This document shows, one piece after another, positions 6,911-12,174 of a DNA stretch of 12,174 nucleotides; the stretch's first letter is position 1, and every line of letters begins with the position of its first letter. The notes under the pieces were generated by a model. That model was not told the DNA's origin. It was given only the letters and a program-made list of their open reading frames with translations, and searched no databases. The stretch is from contig CAMVQX010000037.1 in NCBI GenBank assembly GCA_947169755.1, positions 1 through 12,174 of the forward strand. The letters run 5' to 3'. Position numbers and translations under genes: made by a program. The stretch comes from an uncultured bacterium (lineage in GTDB: Bacteria; Cyanobacteriota; Vampirovibrionia; Gastranaerophilales; Gastranaerophilaceae).

Positions 6911-7891
6911 TTATGCAGCTTGCACAGCGGTCTTTTTATCGTTCCAAAAATCAACAAGCATACTGCAGAAGAATATACTTGAATATGTACCGATTAAAAT
7001 ACCAAGTATCATACAAAGTACAAAATCTCTTGTTGTTACACCGCCAAAGAAATAAAGCGCCAACAACGTAATCAATGTTGTAATAGAAGTATTGATACTT
7101 CTTGCCAATGTTTGATTTACTGAAGCGTCTACAATTTCACCAAATGACATTTTCTTTGAATAATATCTCAAATTTTCTCTGATTCTATCGAATACAACAA
7201 TTGTATCGTGAACTGAGAACCCGATTACAGTCAATATCGCCGTTACAAACAGCCCGTCAATTTGAACGTTATAAACAAGCCCTAATATTGAGAATACACC
7301 ACATACAAACAACACGTCGTGCACAAGTCCCAAAATCGCAGCCAGCGCATAATCAAATCTGAATCTGAATGACAAATATGCAATAATACCCAAAATTGCA
7401 AGTGTCAAAGCAATTAAAGAATTTTTAAACAACTCTTTACCCATTGTAGGCCCGACTGAACTTACGGAAATCAACTCCGGATTGTTATAATCTTTTTGAA
7501 GTTGTTCTGTAATTTTGTCCTGATCGTTTGAATCTTTATCAATAAATTTTGTTCTTATTGAAATGATAGAACTGATATTTGATTCTGTATTGTTTTGTTG
7601 TTCTGTATTTACATTCAATATCTGAATATAAGGGTTTTCAATCCCAACACTTTGCAAAGAATTTCTTGTCTTTGTAATATCACTGTTTTCTAATTTTTGT
7701 TCCAAACCGTACTGCAAAATAGTACCGCCTGTATAATCAATACCAACCTTCATTGGTGCATGATTTGAATAAGTTACAGATGAATATATCATTGCTATAA
7801 TGCCGGGAATCAAAAGAAGCGCACTACAAGCCATCCACAGCCATCTGAATTTTACTATTTGTAATAAATTTTTTCTTCCTGTATTAATCAT
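6911..7891 (-). CDS. secF: Protein translocase subunit SecF
   Basis: The 326-residue inner-membrane protein has one N-terminal membrane helix (about 16-37), a periplasmic domain beginning with GIDYTGGT (50-57), then five helices from about residue 155 onward. Family motifs are VGPTMGKEL (146-154), GFSVHDTIVVFDRIRE (224-239) and TLARSINTSITTL (261-273). With SecD it forms the RND-type SecDF accessory complex, which uses the proton-motive force to help pull exported proteins through SecYEG. It follows secD by 15 bases. The Shine-Dalgarno GAGAGG at 7901-7906 lies against the secD stop, with nine bases to the ATG. It is the last gene of dapA-secD-secF and ends before the shared terminator. Confidence 0.97.
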   Translation of the reverse strand: MINTGRKNLLQIVKFRWLWMACSALLLIPGIIAMIYSSVTYSNHAPMKVGIDYTGGTILQYGLEQKLENSDITKTRNSLQSVGIENPYIQILNVNTEQQNNTESNISSIISIRTKFIDKDSNDQDKITEQLQKDYNNPELISVSSVGPTMGKELFKNSLIALTLAILGIIAYLSFRFRFDYALAAILGLVHDVLFVCGVFSILGLVYNVQIDGLFVTAILTVIGFSVHDTIVVFDRIRENLRYYSKKMSFGEIVDASVNQTLARSINTSITTLITLLALYFFGGVTTRDFVLCMILGILIGTYSSIFFCSMLVDFWNDKKTAVQAA

Positions 7892-7906
7892 TTTTAATTA
7901 CCTCTC

Positions 7907-9214
7907 TTAGTCAAGTATCCCAAAACGAGCTTTTTCACGTTTTGTTTCAACTGCTTCATAGCTTTGACCGATTTCATCTTTTCTCAAGCCGAACAATGCC
8001 GGATGTTTCAATTCACCAGTACCGAAAACCAGATGCATAAAGTTCTTCGTAACGGTAATTGCCGAGAACATTGAAACCATAACACCAAGTGCCAATGTCA
8101 AAGCAAAACCTTTAACAACACTTGTACCTAATAAATAAAGAATTGTACAAGTAATAATTGTTGTCATATTTGAATCAAAGATACTTGTGAACGCTCTGTC
8201 AAAACCTGAATTAATAGCTGTAAACAGGTTTCTGCCTGCTCTTAATTCTTCTTTTGTTCTTTCAAAAATCAAGATATTGGCATCAACTGCCATACCTACA
8301 GAAAGAATAAAACCTGCAATACCTGCAAGAGTCAATGTTACAGGAATTGTTTTGAATAAAGCGAATAATATCAAACTATATATTACTAAAGCAATATCAG
8401 CAATTACGCCCGGCGCTCTGTAATACAAAATCATAAATACCATAACGAGCGACAACCCAATTGCACCTGCTTTTTGAGATTTTGCAACACTATCGGCACC
8501 CAATGTAGGACCAACAGTATTTTCCTCAACAATTTTTGCAGGAACAGGTAATGCACCGGCATTCAACAGATTTACCATTCTTTCAGCTTCATCATATGCA
8601 AATCCGCTGTTACCGCCTGAAATTTGGGCGTGGCCGCCATAAATAGCTTCGTTTACGTTTGGCGCTGAAATTAAATCACCGTCGAAGAATATTGCCATTG
8701 GTTTCCCGACTAATTCTTTTGTCAAATCCGCAAATTTCTTTGCACCATCGGCATTAAATTCCAAAGCTACAACCCACTGACCTGAAGCATCTGTACTCAA
8801 TGTAGATTTTGTAAGATCACGACCGGTCAAACCTGTTGAAATCCAAACAGGAGTACCGTCAGGTAATTTACCTTCTTTTTTAAATTCCAACTGTGCTGTT
8901 TCGCCGATAAAAGCTTTTGCTTCTTTTAAATCAGTAACGTTTGGAATTTCAACTAACAATCTTTTGTCACCAATTTGTTGAACAACAGTTTCAGCAACAC
9001 CAAGTTTGTTTACACGTTGTTCAATCGCAATTTGTAATCTGCTCATTACTTCCGGAGTAATTTTTGCAATAGTTTCGGTAGTTTCAGCCTCAAGAACAAG
9101 CCTTGAACCTCCCACCAAATCAAGTCCTAATTTTGTCGGTTTAACGAAAATCAAAATAGTGGAAACAATCACTATCAGAACGATAAACCAGAACATTAAA
9201 ATTTTGTTTTTCAC
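7907..9214 (-). CDS. secD: Protein translocase subunit SecD
   Basis: SecD is the partner of SecF. I choose the GTG at 9212-9214 (435 residues) because AAGAGG at 9224-9229 sits nine bases before it. The in-frame TTG at 9233-9235 is seven codons upstream and has no Shine-Dalgarno. Counting from the GTG, the first helix spans about 4-24 and GLDLVGG is at 30-36. The large periplasmic (P1) region follows, then VGPTLG at 234-239, and five C-terminal helices with GMAVDANILIFERTKEE at 307-323 and GFDRAFTSIFDSN at 337-349. The length fits short SecD proteins (about 430-470) rather than the 615-residue E. coli form. The ASP-rich VDAN helix is the region that senses protons in the RND mechanism. The gene lies 60 bases downstream of dapA, counted to this start, on the same strand. 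Confidence 0.96.
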   Translation of the reverse strand: MKNKILMFWFIVLIVIVSTILIFVKPTKLGLDLVGGSRLVLEAETTETIAKITPEVMSRLQIAIEQRVNKLGVAETVVQQIGDKRLLVEIPNVTDLKEAKAFIGETAQLEFKKEGKLPDGTPVWISTGLTGRDLTKSTLSTDASGQWVVALEFNADGAKKFADLTKELVGKPMAIFFDGDLISAPNVNEAIYGGHAQISGGNSGFAYDEAERMVNLLNAGALPVPAKIVEENTVGPTLGADSVAKSQKAGAIGLSLVMVFMILYYRAPGVIADIALVIYSLILFALFKTIPVTLTLAGIAGFILSVGMAVDANILIFERTKEELRAGRNLFTAINSGFDRAFTSIFDSNMTTIITCTILYLLGTSVVKGFALTLALGVMVSMFSAITVTKNFMHLVFGTGELKHPALFGLRKDEIGQSYEAVETKREKARFGILD

Positions 9215-9223
9215 TTTTTTATT

Positions 9224-9229
9224 CCTCTT
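9224..9229 (-). promoter_or_regulatory. Ribosome-binding site that decides the secD start
   Basis: On the minus strand AAGAGG is followed by AATAAAAAA and then GTG. Spacing of nine bases is functional. The site falls inside the reading frame if the upstream TTG (9235) is used, and that TTG has only AT-rich sequence before it. A perfect TATAAT (9247-9252, minus strand) also lies upstream but lacks a good -35, so a secD-internal promoter is possible but weakly supported. Confidence 0.5.
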
Positions 9230-9274
9230 TTCCAATATACAATCAAATTATAACTTTTTTATAACCGATAACGG

Positions 9275-10168
9275 CTAATTCTTTTTTACTTTGTCTAAAA
9301 CTTTGAACAATTCTGCCTTTTGTTTGTCATTAAGTTCTACCAAAGGTCTTCTGACAACGTCTTCAATCATACCCAAATGAGCCAATGCTGCTTTTACGGG
9401 TACAGGGTTTGGTGCCATAAATAATGCCTTAAATGCCGGGTACAATTTTTTGTGCATATTTAATGCTGCCAAAAATTCTCCGGATTTGTAATTTCTAATC
9501 ATTGATTTCATCTCAGATCCGAATATGTGAGATGCTACAGAAACAACACCGCGAGCGCCCAAAGCCATCATCGGAAGCGTCAAGCTGTCATCACCTGAAT
9601 ATACAGTAAAATCATCAGGACATTGCAAAATCATCTCGGAAATTGCATCCATATCTGAACAGCTTTGCTTTATAGCTACAATATTTGAATATTTTTCAGC
9701 CAAACAAGCAACCGTTTCAGGTTTCATATTCACACCGGTTCTCCCCGGAATATTGTAAATAATGATAGGTAAATCAACACTTTCAGCTACTGCAGAATAA
9801 TGTTCTATCATACCTTCTTGAGATGGCTTATTATAATAAGGCACAACAGAAAGGATTGCATCAACTTCCTCTTTTTGAGCCCATTTTGCAGCCATCACGG
9901 CAGTTTGGGTAGAGTTTGAACCTGCATTCATAATAACTTTAGCTTTATTTGCGACGGCACGTTTTACCGTACTTAAAAGTTCAAATTCTTCTTCATGTGT
10001 AAGTGTCGGACCTTCGCCGGTAGTCCCTGCAACCAAAATTGCATCAGAACCGTGCGAAATCAAATATTTCGAAAGTTCTTCAGCTCTGTTGTAATCTATC
10101 TCTCCTTTTTCGTTAAAAGGCGTTACCATTGCGGTAATAACTTCGCCCGCATCATATCTAAATGCCAT
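9275..10168 (-). CDS. dapA: 4-hydroxy-tetrahydrodipicolinate synthase
   Basis: The 297-residue protein is a full-length class I (Schiff-base) DapA. It shows AGTTGEGPTL at 47-56, PYYNKPSQEG at 110-119, and YNIPGRTGVN at 138-147, which contains the catalytic Tyr. The Schiff-base lysine is K167 in AIKQS. NPVPVKAAL (254-262) lies near the C-terminus. It condenses pyruvate with aspartate semialdehyde, the committed step to diaminopimelate for peptidoglycan and to lysine. Related aldolases (N-acetylneuraminate lyase, KDG aldolase) share the fold, but the GTTGE and PYYNKP motifs fit DapA. The ATG has AGAGGT a few bases upstream, and the promoter lies at 10197-10225. The leader is only about 20 bases, so there is no lysine riboswitch. 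It heads the dapA-secD-secF block. Confidence 0.94.
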   Translation of the reverse strand: MAFRYDAGEVITAMVTPFNEKGEIDYNRAEELSKYLISHGSDAILVAGTTGEGPTLTHEEEFELLSTVKRAVANKAKVIMNAGSNSTQTAVMAAKWAQKEEVDAILSVVPYYNKPSQEGMIEHYSAVAESVDLPIIIYNIPGRTGVNMKPETVACLAEKYSNIVAIKQSCSDMDAISEMILQCPDDFTVYSGDDSLTLPMMALGARGVVSVASHIFGSEMKSMIRNYKSGEFLAALNMHKKLYPAFKALFMAPNPVPVKAALAHLGMIEDVVRRPLVELNDKQKAELFKVLDKVKKN

Positions 10169-10196
10169 AAAATATACCTCTTTCCCTAATGGGTTT

Positions 10197-10225
10197 ATTA
10201 TAAAACAAACTATTTAAAATTACAA
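10197..10225 (-). promoter_or_regulatory. Promoter of the dapA-secD-secF operon
   Basis: On the minus strand TTGTAA (10220-10225) and a perfect TATAAT (10197-10202) are separated by 17 bases. The predicted start is near 10190, leaving a leader of about 20 bases. TAATGGG at 10187-10193 lies at the start site, and its inverted copy CCCATTA occurs at 10263-10269 near the divergent promoter. Confidence 0.7.
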
Positions 10226-10274
10226 AAATTATTAAGTTTTTCGACAAAATTGATTTAAAACTCCCATTACAAAC

Positions 10275-10288
10275 TTGAAAATTTTCAA
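10275..10288. promoter_or_regulatory. 14-base perfect palindrome over the -35 (possible operator)
   Basis: TTGAAAATTTTCAA is an exact palindrome that contains the whole -35 hexamer of the M48 promoter and the first eight spacer bases. A dimeric repressor bound here would block the promoter. Its AT-only centre means chance cannot be excluded in a genome this AT-rich. Confidence 0.35.
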
Positions 10289-10303
10289 ATGATGTCTTAT
10301 TAT
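10275..10303 (+). promoter_or_regulatory. Promoter of the M48 protease gene
   Basis: TTGAAA (10275-10280) and TATTAT (10298-10303) have a 17-base spacer, each matching the consensus at 5 of 6 positions. Transcription near 10310 leaves a leader of about 17 bases containing AAGGAG (10316-10321), five bases before the ATG. Confidence 0.7.
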
Positions 10304-10326
10304 AAGAACAAAAAAAAGGAGATATT

Positions 10327-11625
10327 ATGAAAAAGATTTTGGGTTTACTTATAGCTTTATCGCTTCCTCTTAGCGCATTTGCAGGTTCATATGTCGATAA
10401 ACAATTAAAAGAAATTAAAAAAAATACAAAATACAGTACTCCTCAACAACACGCTATTAAATATGAATATTTGGATACAAATTTAGAAAAACAAATTTTG
10501 CCAAACATAAAAGACCCTAAATTAATAACTCTTTCTGAAATAACACCTATTGACGAAACATCTTATGCAAAAAAACTTGCACAAGACGAAAACAAATATA
10601 AAAGTGAAATATACCCTATACTAAAAAAGAAATCCAATGTATTATCAGAAGAACCGTCTGCAGTCGATTTTTATAATGTCTATAGAATTTCTGAGCGCCT
10701 AATCAGAGCTAATAATTTAGGATACATGAATTGGCGTATTGCAATAAGAAAAACTACAGAAGATGTAAATGCATCGTCCACAATGGCTAATTTAGTTACA
10801 ATACATACATCTTTGTATGATTCATTATACACAAACGAAGATGCTTTAGCTTTTATTATAGCTCACGAAATGGCACACCTTATACTTAATCATCAGCAAA
10901 GATCTTATGAACTTCAAAAAAAATTATCCGATATGATAAAAGGATTTAAAATGAATAGTGCATATCAGGGAGGTTTATCTCCTGAGAGCAAACTTGTGGG
11001 TTCAGCTTCAGCAATGTATATGATAAAAAAGACTTATAACGAATTTAAAATGATGGAGTATATGGCTGATACAGAAGCACTCACTCTTATTATCAAAGCC
11101 GGCTATTCACCTTCAAAAGCTATAGAAGCTTTAAACTTTTTTAATACACTTCCGGAGCTTGATAAATTTATTTCAACACACCCATTAACAAAAGAGAGAA
11201 TAAAAAGCGCAAATGAAAACTTGTCTTATGCCAGTCCTTATTGGGTAGACGAAGGCAGAAAAAATATATACGAAAGCAATGTTTTGCCCGTTAAAAAATC
11301 ATCTGACAGAGTTTCGATAGTGATAAGCAAAGATGATAAAATTGATAAATATTACGAAACTGAAGATATTGAAAAGCATTTAACACGTTTGGCATACGTC
11401 AGCTATATTAAGGGCAATATGAAAAATGCCGCAAAATATTTCGATAAACTCACAGAAGTAAAAAATTCATACATACCGTACCTGTATCTTTCATATGCTA
11501 ATGAATATTTATATAAACAGACAAAAGATAACAAATACAAAAAACGTGCACAAAAAGCCATTGAACAAGCTTACGCGCTTAATTCCAATGATAAATATGT
11601 AAAAGAACAAAAAGAAAACTTATAA
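10327..11625 (+). CDS. Secreted M48 zinc metalloprotease with C-terminal TPR-like region (BepA-like)
   Basis: The 432-residue protein begins with a signal peptide: MKK, a hydrophobic run to about residue 16, and a likely cleavage after AFA at 17-19. There is no lipobox Cys. The catalytic M48 domain contains HEMAH at 180-184 (two zinc His plus catalytic Glu). The third zinc ligand is E244 in EYMAD, and THPLTKERI follows at 284-292, a hallmark of this family. Residues about 350-425 are helical and TPR-like (LAYVSYIKGNMKNAAKYF and following). M48 plus TPR is the architecture of BepA/YfgC, a periplasmic protease and chaperone of outer-membrane assembly, so envelope protein quality control is the likely role. 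The N-terminal 20-110 region is charged and unrecognised. The gene has its own promoter and is divergent from dapA. No clear terminator follows before the tRNA. Confidence 0.88.
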   Translation: MKKILGLLIALSLPLSAFAGSYVDKQLKEIKKNTKYSTPQQHAIKYEYLDTNLEKQILPNIKDPKLITLSEITPIDETSYAKKLAQDENKYKSEIYPILKKKSNVLSEEPSAVDFYNVYRISERLIRANNLGYMNWRIAIRKTTEDVNASSTMANLVTIHTSLYDSLYTNEDALAFIIAHEMAHLILNHQQRSYELQKKLSDMIKGFKMNSAYQGGLSPESKLVGSASAMYMIKKTYNEFKMMEYMADTEALTLIIKAGYSPSKAIEALNFFNTLPELDKFISTHPLTKERIKSANENLSYASPYWVDEGRKNIYESNVLPVKKSSDRVSIVISKDDKIDKYYETEDIEKHLTRLAYVSYIKGNMKNAAKYFDKLTEVKNSYIPYLYLSYANEYLYKQTKDNKYKKRAQKAIEQAYALNSNDKYVKEQKENL

Positions 11626-11628
11626 AAT

Positions 11629-11657
11629 TTGTTGTAAAATCTTTTTTGTAATATAAT
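11629..11657 (+). promoter_or_regulatory. Promoter of tRNA-Gln (and probably the channel gene)
   Basis: TTGTTG (11629-11634) and a perfect TATAAT (11652-11657) are separated by 17 bases. Transcription would start near 11664, about six bases before the mature tRNA 5' end. The -35 match is only 3 of 6. An alternative TTGTAA (11632-11637) is too close, with a 14-base spacer. Confidence 0.6.
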
Positions 11658-11669
11658 AACAAAGGACAA

Positions 11670-11740
11670 TCCCGGATCGTCTAGCGGCAGGACGGATGAC
11701 TCTGGATCATTCAACGGTGGTTCGAATCCATCTCCGGGAA
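11670..11740 (+). tRNA. tRNA-Gln (anticodon CUG)
   Basis: The 71-base cloverleaf folds by eye. The acceptor TCCCGGA pairs perfectly with TCCGGGA (11733-11739), with A as discriminator. The D stem is GTCT/GGAC with a loop containing GG. The anticodon stem is GATGA/TCATT with one G-U pair. Loop CTCTGGA has anticodon CTG after the invariant T33, so it reads CAG (Gln). The T stem is GGTGG/CCATC with loop TTCGAAT. CCA is not encoded. The D arm resembles tRNA-Glu, but the anticodon is clearly Gln. Confidence 0.95.
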
Positions 11741-11758
11741 TTTCTTTGAGGGGAGTTT

Positions 11759-12174
11759 ATGAGAGAAAAGCTTAGAATTTTTATTGAAAATAAACACGTT
11801 AATAATTTTATACTTGCAGTTATCATTTATAACGCAATAGCACTGGGACTTTTAACTTATCCTTCAATTTGCCAGTATATCGGTAATTTTTTACATCAGA
11901 CATGTTTTGCCTGCGTTATTATTTTTACGATTGAAATGGCTATAAAACTTTTTGTTTACGGGAAAAACTTTTTTAAAGACGGTTGGAACAATTTTGATTT
12001 TATATTAGTTGCAATATCTTGGATTCCGACAGGCGGAGCGTTTTCATCTTTCCGTGCATTCAGAGTTTTGAGAGCACTCAGGGCTTTGAGATTGATTGTC
12101 AGATTACGCAGATTGAGAATAATTGTTCAAGCTATAATTGAATCAATTCCGAATGTAGCTTGGGCATGCCTTTT
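11759..12174 (+). CDS. NaChBac/NavAb-type voltage-gated cation channel, N-terminal part
   Basis: An open frame of 138 codons from the ATG at 11759 runs off the right edge. The Shine-Dalgarno GAGGGGAG (11748-11755) precedes it. The product reads as a six-helix channel voltage sensor: S1 about 15-34, S2 about 48-67 with FTIEMAIKLFVYG, S3 about 77-90 with NNFDFILVAIS, S4 about 96-120 with RAFRVLRALRALR. It then enters the S4-S5 linker (IVQAIIESIPN). As I recall NavAb, the two align without gaps: N25, E59, D80 and S4 arginines R99, R102, R105 and R108 coincide. Extra arginines follow at 111, 115, 117, 118 and 120. The pore, selectivity filter and C-terminal bundle lie outside the window, so Na+ versus Ca2+ or K+ selectivity is unknown. 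It starts 18 bases after tRNA-Gln and has no visible promoter of its own. Confidence 0.85.
   Translation, partial: MREKLRIFIENKHVNNFILAVIIYNAIALGLLTYPSICQYIGNFLHQTCFACVIIFTIEMAIKLFVYGKNFFKDGWNNFDFILVAISWIPTGGAFSSFRAFRVLRALRALRLIVRLRRLRIIVQAIIESIPNVAWACL

Noticed and set aside
8187..8423. Plus-strand 78-codon frame inside secD
   Set aside because: It is antisense to conserved SecD membrane helices, has no Shine-Dalgarno and has no family match I recognise.
10169..10326. Lysine riboswitch in front of dapA
   Set aside because: The predicted leader is only about 20 bases. The rest of the gap is AT-rich promoter sequence for two divergent genes, with no structured aptamer.
11670..11740. Reading the tRNA as tRNA-Glu because of its D arm
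   Set aside because: With T33 fixed in loop CTCTGGA the anticodon is CTG, which decodes CAG (Gln). A Glu tRNA would need TTC or CTC at 34-36.
1..12174. Mobile elements, CRISPR arrays, toxin-antitoxin or defence genes
   Set aside because: I found no inverted terminal repeats, transposase motifs, regularly spaced repeats or defence domains. All substantial frames are assigned to housekeeping or channel genes.

Overview
This is an AT-rich stretch of a bacterial chromosome in which nearly every base is accounted for. It holds nine complete protein genes, one partial gene at each edge and one tRNA. I see no insertion sequence, prophage, CRISPR array, rRNA or obvious horizontally acquired island. 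Base composition and codon use look uniform. The content suggests a Gram-negative-type bacterium: it has the SecDF pair and a secreted BepA-like M48 protease carrying TPR-like repeats. Two proteins recall cyanobacterial homologues from memory. The SSB has RYFESGKV near its start and ends LLGSKRD, and the PdxA has GQTE where E. coli PdxA has GHTE. With the low G+C, my best guess is a non-photosynthetic relative of Cyanobacteria (Melainabacteria/Gastranaerophilales type). This is inference and is not proven by the window.

Layout, left to right. (1) Positions 1-469, minus strand: the N-terminal third of an NADPH-type glutamate synthase small subunit, with a clear promoter. (2) Positions 601-4189, plus strand: mutS2, then an M20 metallopeptidase of the PepT-like type. 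(3) Positions 4290-6821, plus strand: a tightly overlapping operon of ssb, a DUF1537 four-carbon acid sugar kinase and a pdxA-family dehydrogenase. It ends at a strong bidirectional terminator (6865-6897). (4) Positions 6911-10168, minus strand: dapA-secD-secF, converging on the same terminator. (5) Positions 10327-11625, plus strand: a secreted M48 zinc protease, divergent from dapA. (6) Positions 11670-11740: tRNA-Gln(CUG), followed 18 bases later by the start of a NaChBac/NavAb-type voltage-gated channel cut by the window edge.

How the genes work together. Most are housekeeping: nitrogen assimilation, MutS2 ribosome rescue/recombination control, peptide turnover, ssDNA binding, lysine/peptidoglycan precursor synthesis, protein export and envelope quality control. 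The kinase-PdxA pair is the most pathway-specific block. It either degrades D-threonate-type sugar acids to DHAP or is tied to vitamin B6 synthesis. Sigma-70-like promoters with exact 17-base spacers can be read in front of the glutamate synthase gene, ssb, dapA, the M48 gene and the tRNA.

I do not see a demonstrably new biological system. The points most worth a second look are the channel's over-charged S4 and its placement behind a tRNA, the sugar-acid kinase/PdxA pair fused to an ssb transcript, the possible leaderless start of mutS2, and a perfect 14-base palindrome on the protease promoter. No stretch longer than about 160 bases lacks a gene.
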